Below the pieces are notes generated by a model. That model was given only the letters and a program-made list of their open reading frames with translations, made no database searches and was not told where the DNA came from. The translations under genes and the position numbers were made by a program. Positions 22,666 to 34,430 of a stretch of DNA of 64,000 nt are shown piece after piece. Origin of the DNA: Acanthochromis polyacanthus (lineage: Eukaryota > Chordata > Actinopteri > Pomacentridae); assembly GCF_021347895.1 (NCBI RefSeq), contig NC_067120.1, forward strand, positions 19,701,361 to 19,765,360, in the 5' to 3' direction. Each line of letters begins with the position of its first letter. Position 1 is the first letter of the stretch.

Positions 22666-24521
22666 GTCTGGAAATTGTGCAGGGCCAGAGGAAAACCATT
22701 GACAATACAATTCTTGATGCCTCCAACCTTCTGGCTAGTCTGCCAGAAATTCAGCGAGGTGATGTGGATGTAGTTTATGAGATTAAGCGTTTCCCTGATC
22801 ATGGTCGTATCACTCTGGATGGTCAGGACCTGCCTCGTAATGCCCCGTCCTTCACGCAGGAAGATGTAACTCAGGGAAAGCTGGAGTATCTCCATGGTGA
22901 CTCAGGAGCCTCCTTTGATAGCTTCTCTTTCAGGGCCCGTTTAAAGGCTGAGGGTCGTGGTGCGCCCTCACCTGCTGAGTCTGTGGTGCTGGAGGAGGTC
23001 TTTAACATCTTGATCAAACGACGAGGCTCCGATCCCCCTGAACTAGTCACTATAGATATGCTCCTAGAGGTTCTTCAAGGATCCATGACCATCATCACTC
23101 AGAAGCATCTTAACACTCAAGATGAAGACAGTCCACCAGATGAGGTGCACTTCAAGGTCACCAAAGCACCTAGAAATGGTCGACTGGTTGACTCGCTCAC
23201 CATGGATCCCATCTCTGAGTTCACACAAGAGATGGTCAATCGTGGGCAGGTGGGCTTCTACAGCGATGACAGCCTTTCAGATGGCTTTGTGGAATTCATC
23301 GTGTCTGATGGAGAACACCAAACGGAACCGTACACACTACACATCGGCGTCCTAGCTCGCACCCTGGTTCTGGCCAAAGCTACTGAGATCAAGGTGAAGC
23401 AGGGTGAAGACGAGACCCTGGTGACTGAAGAGATGCTGAAGGCCACTACAGGGGGTCCTGTTGAGGAGGACATCCTTTACAAAATCACAAGTGTTCCTAA
23501 GTATGCAGCTGTCATGGTAGACCGGCAGGCTACGTCTGCCTTCACCCAGAAACTGATCAAAGAAGGCCGCGTCAGTGTCCGCTTTATCAAGTCCACTTCT
23601 CCTCGAGACAGCGTAGCATTTGTAGCTCGCAGTCGGGCTGCTAATGTCTCCTCTGTCCTCAACATCACTGTTCAGCCTCTGGCCAACATCGCTCAGGATC
23701 CTCTCTTACCCCAGGGTGCCCTTGTCCAACTCGATAGAAAGCTTCTGGATGCAACTCCACTGGCCAACAAGACCAGAACCTCACCTACATTTACTGTCAT
23801 CCAGCAACCAAGAGGGGCTCGTTTTGTGAGGTCTGGAGGTCCCGGTGCAGGACAACCGGTGGACTCATTCAACCAAAAGGACCTGGATGAGGGCCGTGTA
23901 GCTATGGAGATCCAAAATAATCCCTCTGGATCACGTGGTGGTGCCACTAAGGATGAGGCCCGCTTCATACTCAAAGCCCATGGCGTCCCTCCTGCAGAAT
24001 GTGTCCTTCCCTTCCAGACCCGCCCCTACAATGCCTCTGGGATTTACCCCGCCACCCTGCTGAGGATTCCCTCAGACAGTAATGAGCTCCCTGGTGTGGC
24101 TGGGGTCCCTCGTGTTACTCAAGCTAGCCCCCGCTGGAGGGACGGTGTTGACTGGCCTAATGGAAATGCTCCCACCACAGCGTCCTCTGACGATAACTCC
24201 CACGGGAAATCAAGACTTAGCCGGCGCAGCAACTTCTGGTCTATCCTCATCCCCATCCTGGTAGTCCTCCTCCTCTTGCTGCTGGCAGCCATCTTGGCCT
24301 ACTACCTGATCCGTAAAAACAAGACGGGCAAGCACAACGTCCAAACAGCATCATCCAAGCCCAAAAACGGAGAGGTGGCAAGCACAGAAACCTTCCGCAA
24401 AACTGACCCAGCCAATAACATCCCAATGTCCAACATGGACTCCAAAGATGCGGACCCGGAGTTGTTGCAGCACTGTCGGACAACAAACCCGGCTTTGAAA
24501 AAGAACCAGTACTGGGTCTGA
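22666..24521 (+). CDS. cspg4: cspg4 terminal coding exon: last CSPG repeats, TM helix, cytoplasmic tail
   Basis: The 1,856-nt last coding exon enters in phase 1 (split glycine) after acceptor CCACTCAG and ends at TGA (24519-24521). It encodes about four CSPG repeats, each with the pattern PxHGxI ... FTQEDVxxG ... DSFxF, including SFTQEDVTQGKLEYLHG and VSDGEHQTEPY. N-glycosylation candidates are NVSS, NITV, NKTR and NASG. A single 26-residue hydrophobic helix starting FWSILIPILVV spans 24234-24311, making a type I membrane protein. The 69-residue tail starts RKNKTGKH, includes STETFRK and DPELLQHCR, and ends QYWV, the PDZ ligand characteristic of CSPG4/NG2. This tail identifies the gene. The Thr in KNKTGKH corresponds to the known PKC-alpha site. 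The ERK-type T-P site before NPALK is T-T here. No frameshift or internal stop is present. Confidence 0.97.
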
Positions 24522-26575
24522 AAACATTTTGAGACAGGACACAGAAGGAGGTGGATCCTCAAGTGTTTGAAAGCCTCCTCAAATCATTCCTCTCAGTATT
24601 AAAGACCTCTTGCCACAGCAGTTTAAATGAAACTAATTTTTTGATGCCATTGTTTATTTACTTATCTCAGCATAACTGTGGACAAATTCTCAGGCAATGA
24701 AACACTGAATACTTATTGGCAGAGAAAGAGGCAGGTTCTTATCTTAGGAGGCTTGTGCCATATTTATTTTTTTATCATTCCTCTTTGTCAAAGGGCACAA
24801 ATACAGACATAAACATATGATGTGTTTGCAAAAAAATGAAGTATTTTGGGTGTGCTCTGTTATTGTATTCATATGATATCATAGGCCAATATTATTCATT
24901 TGAGTCGATAGGTAATTTAAGGTCTTGGTTATAGTTTGATTCAGTTTTTGGTTCGTGAGGAAAGTTGATGAGGTTGTACATAGGTGAAGAGGTGAATATA
25001 TTATCAAGAAGATGACAAACTGCCTCTTTGTGTTTTCTTTTTATTTGTTGATGTTTCAAAGGTACCATTATATGTCGTTTCTCAGGGCTAAATTCAGTTT
25101 AAAGGTGAACATTTACTTTCACAGTGAGAAATAGGTAAGAAGGTTGGTACCACTTTCATCTCCGTGCAGCAAGTCCGACACTTAAACATGAGGCGCCACG
25201 GTAACCGTTTCGATTGTTTTGAAGTCTTTATGCCAAGTTATTTTCATGACCTCATGGCTGTAATTCCATATTGAACAGACGGATATGTGAGTGGCATCAA
25301 TCTTCTCATCCAACACCCTGCATAATAGCGAAAAAACATATTTCCCAAAAAGTAGAACTGTAATTTTAACCTCATTGTGATAAAATTTGACTTTTGAGTT
25401 AAAAGAAGATGGTTGAAAACAGTTTGTAAGGAGAACCTTGTTGTAACAACTTGCACAGGTTTGATTGAATTTAGCTCCGAGTCACGTCATCATCTATCAT
25501 ATGTTATTTTTTCTGCGTGCTTCCGAAGTGCTTGTAAATATTCACTGGACTGGCACGGCACTGACCGCATAACTACACAGTACACAGTTAGTAGACCACA
25601 GGCAGGACGTTACTTCAATAGTATTGGTCTTTAACACATGCATAATGGCTGACAGGCAGCGGTGAGGTCATCTCAAACTGGGATGTTTCCAGTTTCCGAG
25701 TCTGCAATTAAGAATTCATAAAACCTGATTGGTGCTTGTGTGGGAACAAGGAATAAAAACGCTTCACCACTTAGGTTATGTCAATATCCAACAACAGTGT
25801 CATTTTAAAGGCATGTTTAACAAGACAACAACGGAAAGTCTTCAAAGCTATTTTTGATTTTAAGCATTCCACGTGTAAGCTGAATATACAAACTGTTATA
25901 TGCTGAAGTCATGAGAATTTCTGTTTAACTCTTTTGCTTGTTGTATATGTTCAAACTAAGAACAGTGTTACTGTAAATCTTTAGGTGCCTTTCATTGTCT
26001 CTGGCCTGTTATCTCTTTTTTTGTTTAATGTTGAATGAAGTACTTAAAGTGAAGCTAAATGTGTACATTGACACATTCAGATAAGTTTTTTGATCCACTA
26101 AGGAAAGAAAGAAAGACTCAAAACAACTGATTTTCTGAAAAGTGTTTGACTATTTGCTGTACATTTCTTTTTTCATACCGTATACCAATGACGGCTTAGT
26201 CTTTGCTAGTCATGTATTGAATATACGATAATGACTTTGCGGTATTCATCCTCAATTGATCTTCTATTTTTGTAGTGTTTTGGGAGCAGTAAATGTAATA
26301 TTTTGCAGACAGCACAGCGCTCTGGAAGTGATGTGTTTCAGGAGACTGTGTATTTCCAGTGACATTATCTCTTACAGATAGCTGACATAAAAATATTGGT
26401 TCCTCCTCCAGGATATCACATCCACATCTTACCTGTTTTATGTGTAAATATTGTGTTTTTGAGTAAGATACTGGTACCTGATTGACATTTCCAAATACAT
26501 TCAGTATATACGTCATGTTTTACACTGCAGCTATATGTACATGTAACTGCGTTTCATTAGACTGATCAGCTATGA

Positions 26576-26608
26576 TGTGTGGGTGTGTGTCTGTGTGTGT
26601 GTGTTTGT
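26576..26608. repeat. Imperfect (TG)n microsatellite
   Basis: A run of TG dinucleotides with a few interruptions lies within the probable cspg4 3' UTR. Confidence 0.9.
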
Positions 26609-26891
26609 GCAGGTGCCCGTCACTCTTTTGTTTTCTGCTTATTGAAGGCTGAGTTCATTACAGAGATTCATCACCACCTCCGCTCATTCTTTCATTATTT
26701 ATTGTTTCTGTCACTCCCCTTACATCAATTCATATTCAAGTTATGTCTATTTCTTCAGAGATGAAACTGTCGTCCGTAAACTGCTGGTGCCTTCAAAGTT
26801 AATAGTTATATGCAATGTTTAGTTTCTGGAACAAAAGAAATGTCATTTAAAGCTGCGGTATGTCTCTGAGCTTGTTCTCAGCACTAATTGA

Positions 26892-26897
26892 AATAAA
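26892..26897 (+). terminator. cspg4: Candidate polyadenylation signal for cspg4
   Basis: A canonical AATAAA is followed 20-40 nt later by a T/GT-rich stretch (TGTGTTCAGTAATTTGTGTC), the usual layout of a cleavage and polyadenylation site. It is the best-placed signal in the 2.4 kb after the stop codon. AATAAA at 25752 is an alternative proximal site. Confidence 0.45.
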
Positions 26898-26920
26898 ACA
26901 TTCATGCAACAAAACCTGTG

Positions 26921-29900
26921 TTCAGTAATTTGTGTCTGACTTCTGCTGAAATTAAACTCGTCAAGGCTGTGACCTACAGTTACCCAAAAGATCCTTCTTT
27001 CATATTTAGATACCTGTAATTTATTGCACTCTTGCCTCAAGTAAGGAAGTGTGGCAGATAGAACATTACTGCACCACTGGCCTCTCTTAACTGCCTCCTG
27101 CTGTAGTGGAAAGTGAAAAAATGTATACAAGTTAAGATATTACTAAAAAAAAAAAACATGTTCATTTCTGAATTGCTTAAAGTCTCCCAATTCCAGATCA
27201 AATGAACTTGTTTGTGTGCATGCTTGTTTGATGATTCATGATGAATGCTTTTATTTTGAAATTCACTTTAACTTTTGTTTTAAAGCGGATATTTAGAAAT
27301 CGTCTTAGCTCTAAAATTGTACCAAAAGTTATTCTTTTTGGCTTTAGAAGTTGCTCTTAATACAATTCAATTATTGCTAGTTTATTCTGGGAACAGTTTG
27401 TATATTCTCTCTGAAGTCTTGATGTATTTTATTTTGTTACTTTTTTAAAAGTATGTTGTGCTGAAATGTATATTATCCAAGTAGACTGGTGAAAAATATA
27501 ATGACCCTATTGCACATTAAACTGCTTGTTCCAATTTACCAGGGAATGGTATTAAAAACATAAACAGACAACATAAATATTACCATAAATGTGTTCCAAG
27601 AAGAATACATTTTCAATGCGGTAGCTATAATAATAATAATAAAAATAATAAGTCTTCTAAACTTTTTCTCTCTTTTCCAGGGCTGTTGTGAGTCTTTGTG
27701 ACCACCAGATGGTGTTAGGGTGCTAACAGTTCTTAAAGAAGCCACAACTGTTCCTGAGTTTGTCACATTTCAAGCTGCCTCTCCTTCCGTCATTCTTTCC
27801 AGTGAATGGCCTTTCCTTTCGGTGTTTCTCTCAGCTTATTGCATTTTGTCTGCTCTGTCTCCTCCTGGGTCACTGGCTTGCCATTGGTCCGCCTGCGCTC
27901 TGTTTTGAATGCTCGTCCTGCAGGTTTCATAAGCTGCTTGGCACAGCTGTTCCTCCACATGTGTCTCCTTAGGTCATAGTCTCTGAGCAGCGCTGTGTGC
28001 TGTGGATGACAAGACTGAAATGCATTTTGAAAGCAATACCACAAGCATACTGCATTTCAGTGTGTTCACCAAAACTTTTCCTGAACCTAAACAATGAAAT
28101 CTAATAAAAATGTGTCCAAACAGAAAATGAAACATTCCAAAAGAATGAAGAGGGATGTGAAATTCGGTTTCAGTGTCAGTCATAACAATGTTGATTATCT
28201 TGTTGTGCTCATTCAATTCAAGATGGAAATTTAAACTGAAACTAAAGGAGAACATTTCAGCAAATGAAAGGAACTTAAGTCTCCTACATAATTATACACC
28301 ACACACAGGGAATATAAGATCTCAGGAAATAAAGTCTAAATGCGATTTTTTTCATTTTGAATTGACCAAAATAAATAGTTCAAATTACTGACAAAAGTAA
28401 AAGTTTGGTCTGATGATCCAAACCCTGCAGAGACCCAGTGTGCGTGAATTAGAAGAGGATTTTCTTCTCCTAGTGCTCCATGGACACTTCAACACACCAC
28501 AGATGTGGTTGCAGATCAGACATGGATGTTTCTCTTTAACCACAGGATCCTTGATTCTTGCCTCAGATTCTTGATTCTATCGGAAATGTGTTTCTTCCTG
28601 CAGGATTCCTCCATTCTGTCTTGGCATGGTCAGAGAGAATGAGCCACTGATTGGTGAAAGTTATCCAGCATGAGTTTGGAACAAGCTGACTCCTCCTTTC
28701 CCCCAAAAGACCAACAGGAATGAAAACACACAAGGCAGGGAGGAGAAATCATTCTTGAGATACCATGAAAATAAGTGCTTGAACTCTTCAACTGTGAAAT
28801 TCAGGGACTAGAAAAAGTGTCAGCTTAGATTTTTGTCCTCTTTGCAGTTGTAACACACTTTGCTTTAAAAGCGTGCAGTTGAAGGTGCAGAATCAACAAG
28901 GTGTGCCAAAAAGAGAACAATATGGAGACAATCTAGGTTTTTATCAATCAGAATTGTCTGTTAAAACTCTCACCAGTCACACAAAAACCCTTCTAGATAG
29001 CCTAAGTTACTTGAAAACGAACGGTTCAAGCAACTACGTCAGTATTATTTTCATCCTATTCGAGTTTAAGGATATTAGCTTGCTCGTTAACCTTCAATAT
29101 GAGTCTGAGCTTGCTTGTGTTTACTTTGGCTGTAGCTCTTACAGACTGGCTCAGAGTCAGCTTCAGTCGAAGAGATATTCATGTTTGCTTTGGACTTTAC
29201 TTTGCTACATTATCTACAGACTCAATCAACCCTCAATATGCAGCAAGTGGCATGCAGCAGGACAAACCTCCAGAGCTGGATATGTTTCGGTGCGTGCTGC
29301 TCCCACCCTCCGCCGGCATCTCCCACTTCAGCGCAGAAAGTCACAACCTGAAAATAAAACCTCTCGGCATCACCGCCGTCAAATTTACAACTCTACTCAA
29401 GTCAACTTTGCTCGAATTGATGCGGTTTTCAGCAAGTTCCTGTTTGTTCTCATTTTGGTAACACAGTTGGTGTTAAGCTGCTCCGCTCCACTTCTCAGGG
29501 ATCTATTGTCAGTCAAACAGAGTGGGCGGTGCTGTGGTATTATTATTTGGATCTTCAGCCTGATGAGTTTACAATCAATCAAACCACTGCATGCCAGAAG
29601 ATTTTATTAGCGGGGAAAAAGTGGGACCAGCTGCAAATTTACATGCTTCAATGTCGCTCGGTTCATTATGAAGCACCAAGAAACCTCGAAAACCATTTAC
29701 TTATTGGTGCAAGGCCTTTCACTTGCTCCCTCAGAATGCAACCCTAACAGAATTACAAAAGGATGCACGCATTCATTGCATACCTGTAATACAACTGGAA
29801 GAAATTGAAATCTAAAAAGAAAGATCTGCTGTCATCTAGTTGTAATTATGAACAGATTTTTACTCTACATCCCTCTTGCAGTCAGAGATTGAATGCTAAT

Positions 29901-29978
29901 AAGTGAGAAGTGTCAAAAGCCTGCATGCAGCTATAAACTAAAACGCTCCAAGCCTAACTTATACATACTGATACCTCA
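26921..29978. other. Intergenic stretch with two weak coding candidates
   Basis: No confident gene is seen here. A minus-strand open exon candidate lies at 27790-28014 and is listed separately. Between 28873 and 29610 two + strand frames overlap. One is open for 245 codons but has no ATG near its 5' end. The other has an ATG at 29099 and runs 120 codons. Neither resembles a family I recognise. The 29250-29400 part is CpG-richer than its surroundings. Confidence 0.5.
27790..28014 (-). CDS. Candidate terminal exon, unrecognised protein
   Basis: On the minus strand an open frame ends at a stop at 27790-27792 and is preceded by possible acceptors: TGCATTTCAG (exon start 28014) and CATCCACAG (exon start 27999). 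It encodes about 70 residues that are unusually rich in charged residues, including HTALLRDYDLRRHMWRNSC, then AKQLMKPAGRAFKTERRR and KPVTQEETEQTKC. The basic, helix-like composition looks more like protein than like a chance frame, but I recognise no domain. No upstream exon was found on the minus strand nearby. It could equally be a chance frame or a pseudogene fragment. Confidence 0.25.
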   Translation of the reverse strand, partial: SCHPQHTALLRDYDLRRHMWRNSCAKQLMKPAGRAFKTERRRTNGKPVTQEETEQTKCNKLRETPKGKAIHWKE

Positions 29979-30422
29979 TGCATGCACAGGGGTGGACTGG
30001 GGCAAAAGATCAGCTCTGGCATTCTTGGCCCAGACCGGTCCACAACATTATCGGTTGACTGAATCAAGCACTAATTTTTGAATGACAAAAAACTGACAGA
30101 GAGGTCGGATTTTCAGAACAAAAATTCAAAAACATCCCTAGAGACCTATACAAACTTGTTGACAAGTTGGAATAAAAACAATTGCAATCCATTTAAGTCT
30201 TACCGTAAAATGACCAACTTTTTTTTTTAAAAATATAGCTGCAAAGTAAAAGTTTCACACTAAAGATGAATCACTAATGAACATTTAATGGCATTAACTC
30301 AATTATTATGAGGAAACAGATATCCATTTATAATATTTCTATCAAATACGCTTATGTCTGTAAAAATATACTGGACATCAATAAAAATGTCTGCATAATG
30401 AAATATATGAAGTCTATCTGCA

Positions 30423-30480
30423 ATTTTATATACATATATATATATATATATATACATATATATGTATATATATAAAATTT
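30423..30480. repeat. AT microsatellite with hairpin symmetry
   Basis: Alternating TA with a few CA/TG interruptions is framed by ATTTTATAT on the left and ATATAAAAT on the right, so the whole block can fold back on itself. It lies within the hAT-like element. Confidence 0.8.
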
Positions 30481-30840
30481 AGAAAATGTGACAACAAATA
30501 CTGTAATAAGCGTTAGCTAGCTGCTCCACAGGCTCTAAATATTCTTGTTCTCATCTCTGTCAAGCCCAAACAAAAAATGAATCCATATTCTGGCTACATT
30601 ACCAACAACAGCATCCATGGAGTGAAAGAAAGTTAGCCTACCTAGCGGAAGAGGTAATGAGGTCTGCTCTGGCACGGATTACTAACGTCACACATGTAGC
30701 TTTGAAAATAAATCTTCTACAAGACTCAGAGCGGTAGCTCCGTTTCAGTGTGAGCTCTAATGTTTCTCTATGTGACTGTGTCTGACTTACTCTAATAAAA
30801 TCCTCCAGTTCACTGCCAGCTGCAGCCACAGATATATATC

Positions 30841-30964
30841 TATCTACTGATTCATATCTATGGTTCTATCTACTGATTCATATCTACGGTCCTATCTACC
30901 GATTCATATCTATTGTCCTATCTACCGATTCATATCTATGGTCCTGACTACTGATTCATATCTG
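30841..30964. repeat. 26-bp minisatellite, 4.8 copies
   Basis: Tandem units of the form TATCTAC(T/C)GATTCATATCT followed by A(T/C)(G/T)GT(T/C)C start at 30841, 30867, 30893 and 30919. A partial fifth copy starts at 30945. Units differ by one to three bases. The array sits inside the hAT-like element. Confidence 0.92.
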
Positions 30965-31330
30965 TACTGACTAGTCCGGTCCGATGCAGTCTCGATGATG
31001 ACGTTTACTTCAGAACCAAATACGGACAGTTATACTGAGAAACGGCCACAGTCTTCTTACCGAAAGGTCCAAAGCAGCTCGTCTTCTCCTCTGGCATCAG
31101 GAAACGTCTTCAAAGCTTCTTCAAATCCAAACGAAATACAATCAAAAGATCAAACTAACGCCATTGATGCATTCAGGTGCAGTCGGACAACGAAGTTGCG
31201 TTCAGGAGCGTCAGAAATCGGAGTATCAGTAATGTAAATTTCCAACGAAAATTTTGAGGGGGCACACGGGGTGGCCAATCAGATCACGGGGGGGACCACT
31301 GCCCCCCCATGCCCCCACAGAAGATCTGCC

Positions 31331-31901
31331 TAGGCGTGAACTAACCGTGACGTCACCCGTTGGTCTCAACGCCGAGAAAATGAAGCCCGGATTTTGCTAC
31401 TTCCTGGTCGCCATTTTGGATTTTTTGGAGCCAGTGACGTAAAAAGCGTCATCAAACAGGCTGGACCGGAAAGTAACTCGGGGCAGGAACAGTCTATGGG
31501 CGGGCCAGACTGAGAGCTGAAGACTCTCTTATCCCGCCCGCATTTTACCGCAGAGGCTTCTGTTGCTGTCAGTCATTCCAGACAAGACTGTCTATCAAGT
31601 ATAGCCACGCCCCCTGGCTCCGCCAACTTTAACAATTTATTTAAAACTCAGTATTGATTTATTTTAAGATCGGCCACCTGATCTCTCATTTTGACCATGA
31701 AAACTAACGGGAAAAAAATCCTGAGCTGTAGAAAATCAGTCTATCAAATTTTATTTTTTTTGGTGATGAATTGGGGTCTATGGAGCAAAAGCTTTTTGGA
31801 GCCAACTCTAGCGGATGGCGTGATATTGCAAGTTTTTGACACTTCCGGGTGGGCTTCATTTTTGGAGCCAGATGCTACGTCCACTTTATATACAGTCTAT
31901 G
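31331..31901. mobile_element. Element nested in the hAT-like transposon
   Basis: An insertion is bounded by the direct repeat GATCTGCC (31323-31330 and 31902-31909). It ends TATATACAGTCTATG, a terminal sequence it shares with the element at 33906-34430. It contains GTGACGTCACCCGTTGG and GCCATTTTGGATTTTTTGGA. The left end lacks the matching inverted terminus, so it is probably 5'-truncated or rearranged. Removing it rejoins the host element smoothly (CAGAAGATCTGCC|ACTG). No protein-coding capacity is seen. Confidence 0.65.
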
Positions 31902-32537
31902 GATCTGCCACTGAATTGAACACTTTCACATTTTTTCGGGTCTTATATCTCTCCCCTTATATCCCTGCTGCTTAATACGAGAACTGAGCTGCAGGTTGTC
32001 CTGTCAGTATTTTGAATTGTGGTCTGAATGGTGTCAGGGTCGTTCTCAAACACATTTGTAGCTCAGTGGTCAGTCTGGTACGATATTTAGTTTGGATTAT
32101 ATTCATAGTTGAGAAAACTGCCTCATAACTGTATGTTTAGCCGAACATAATCAGCATGTGCAGGGCTACTTTCTTCTCAGTGTTGCGTTATTTGTCTTTC
32201 TATCTGCTCTGTCCTCTTGTCTGTCCTTTGCCTCTAAACTGTTTTCTGAAAGAGCTTGCTTAGCGGCTAAAATGCAGAGATTTCATTGGCTGAGTAGCGT
32301 CATGTGGGATGCCTGAATTTGTATGTAATCGGTCTGTGGGTTTCCTGAGCTGATAACAAACGACGTAAACACTGGAAAACCTGCGCCAGGATAATAGAAG
32401 CGACCCGTGAAATTTAAAATGTCATTACAATTTACTGATTACAGGTCCGGGGGAACCTGTTGACCAGCCCCACTAGACACCGGCCCACCAGGAGAGTGCC
32501 CAGTATGCCAGATGGCCAGTCCACCTCTGTGCATGCA

Positions 32538-33905
32538 CCATAAGTATCCTCTAACATTCATATTAAACACACCAACAGTGTTCATTCCCACACAGCTGTC
32601 AGAGCAGGTTGGAGGTGGGTCCCCGTGGCCATATGTTGGGGTCAGAGGAGCTGTGTAATGTGCTGGGCCGGGGCCAGAGCAAGAGTCAGGCCTGTTGTTG
32701 CAGTTTGTCCTGAGAAAAGAAAGGCCTTTCAGTCAGGAGGACACACACGGACAGCTGGAAGAGAGATAACGGATGGTGGTTTTGTCGCTGCCTGAACGGC
32801 TTGCTGCCTTCTGTACAGTGTGGGTGACAACAAAAGCAAAAAAACTGTTCATGATGCTAGTTGTTATATCAGTCGGGCCATTATGCAAATCCTTCTCTCT
32901 ATTTTAAGGTGCTCTGTTCAGCTGTGTGAAAGGATTACGGCAGGTGGACATTAGATAGCAGCAGATATTAGGCTGAGTATCACCATAGGGTCATTGTGTG
33001 ATTGTAAACAGGAAGCTCAAAGTCTGGCTCTCCATGAAGCTGTCATCTTGTTAGACCTTGTTGATTTTCTTCACAAAATGCAAGGATCAAGAATTTATCT
33101 ATAATTATTCTTGTGACTGACTAATCCTGATGAATACATAAGCCTGAATATTAGCATGACAGTGACTAAATGTCTTAACTTTCAGTCACCTAATTTTACG
33201 GCCTGTCATATCATCCAACTGTTCTTTCTGGGGAAATTTGGCTTTGCAAAGTATTAAATGACACAAAACGGAGTAAAAAAGAAAGAAGAGAGGCTGACAT
33301 AGCCTTATGACAAACCTAATGAGACCTCTAGACTGGCTGCATTGTGTTGTTCTGTGCTGTGACACCCTTGGTTACTGTAGTTTTCTATGCCTCCCCTTGT
33401 ACCATAACCGCTAAATTCCATTCACAGTGGGCTTCTTATACCATGCAATTAGATTTAACCCTTTACAGTAAAGGTCTCATAGAATCTCACCATCAGGGGA
33501 ACATATTTTGTTACTTTAGAGGCAGCTACTCAGAGGTGCAACAGATAATCTTCATATTTTCTTCAAAAGTTTTCTCGTAGGAAATATTTACATTGACTTA
33601 GTATCTCAGTTTCTTACAAAAACTGTTGTCTGTCTTGGGAAATAAGACTATTTGTGTCTTCGTTTGAAGTTGCACGAGAATCATCAGTGTCTTATATGCC
33701 AACCTGTGTCACCCAATGGAAACATCTGTCAAATTCATAGAATATCCAAAGCATCTAAACTGCATCAAAATATATTGACACTATATTCAAAGTTAAACAA
33801 AAAGTGATGTTCCTGTGATTCATTATACCAGAAAATAAAGAACGTGCCCCCTCCAGAGTCTGTATGTGAAAAAATAAGGTGTCTGTGTCCAGTAAACATG
33901 ATGCA
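32538..33905. other. Intergenic, nothing identified
   Basis: AT-rich sequence between two mobile elements. No coding region, RNA gene or distinct repeat is recognised in it. Confidence 0.6.
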
Positions 33906-34430
33906 ACCACAGACTGTATGGAAAATCCAGATCTGAAAAATAAACCAAAAGCGAAAGTGGCTTAAACCTGCATTCTTTCTAAAAACCACTAGGTGGCAAC
34001 TACTATGGTAACAAAAAGAAGTCCAACTGTACAGTAGACTGTCAGAAAATTACCCTACTTCAGCTGATTTATTACCTCAACGAATATTTTCCTAAAGAGT
34101 TTCTGGTCTCACTCAGGAGTCTCACATTTCCTTTAAGACAGCATAGTGCTCATTTGGTAAATTATGATCCCATTTGCAGTAAAATAGAAAATAAAGCAGG
34201 GTATACTTCAGGTTAGGGCTACCTTATGATTGACATGTCACTGCGGTATCTGCATGTGTAGCATCCACAAGTTCTCAATCTGATCCACCCGTCGCTCATC
34301 ACGTCTGGTTTTTAAAAAAAAACAAGATGGTGGCGACCAAATTCTAAACCCGAGGCTTCAAAATGGTGCTCCACAAACCAGCGGGTGATGTCACGGTGGC
34401 TGCATTTATCTTTTACATACAGTCTATGGT
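33906..34430. mobile_element. 525-bp MITE-like element with CAGTCTATGG termini
   Basis: The left end ACCACAGACTGTATG and right end CATACAGTCTATGGT are inverted repeats with one mismatch. TGCA flanks both sides (33902-33905 and 34431-34434). Internal segments such as CCACTAGGTGGCAACT, AACAAGATGGTGGCGACC and GGTGATGTCACGGTGGCT match a repeat type common in percomorph fishes. It shares its right end and the GTGAtGTCAC block with the nested element at 31331-31901. No transposase is encoded. Confidence 0.7.

Larger units (their letters stand above)
24522..26920 (+). other. cspg4: Probable cspg4 3' untranslated region
   Basis: AT-rich non-coding sequence follows the cspg4 stop codon with no recognisable gene. 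AATAAA hexamers occur at 25752-25757 and 26892-26897, and the second is followed by a GT-rich stretch. The end of the UTR is inferred from these signals only. A TG-rich microsatellite lies at 26576-26608. Confidence 0.5.
29987..32529. mobile_element. Non-autonomous hAT-like transposon, 2.54 kb
   Basis: The element begins CAGGGGTGGACTGG and ends CCAGTCCACCTCTG. These are terminal inverted repeats of 14 bp with one mismatch and CAG...CTG ends. It is bounded by a perfect 8-bp duplication TGCATGCA (29979-29986 and 32530-32537). The 8-bp duplication and CAG ends indicate the hAT superfamily. No transposase frame is present. Inside are an AT-rich palindromic microsatellite, a 26-bp minisatellite (30841-30964), a GC-rich stretch of G/C homopolymers (31256-31318) and a second nested element (31331-31901). 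Confidence 0.85.

Noticed and set aside
22662..24562. Several antisense and alternative-frame open stretches over the last cspg4 exon
   Set aside because: They are shadows of a long GC-rich coding exon. The true frame is fixed by the CSPG repeats, the TM helix and the QYWV end.
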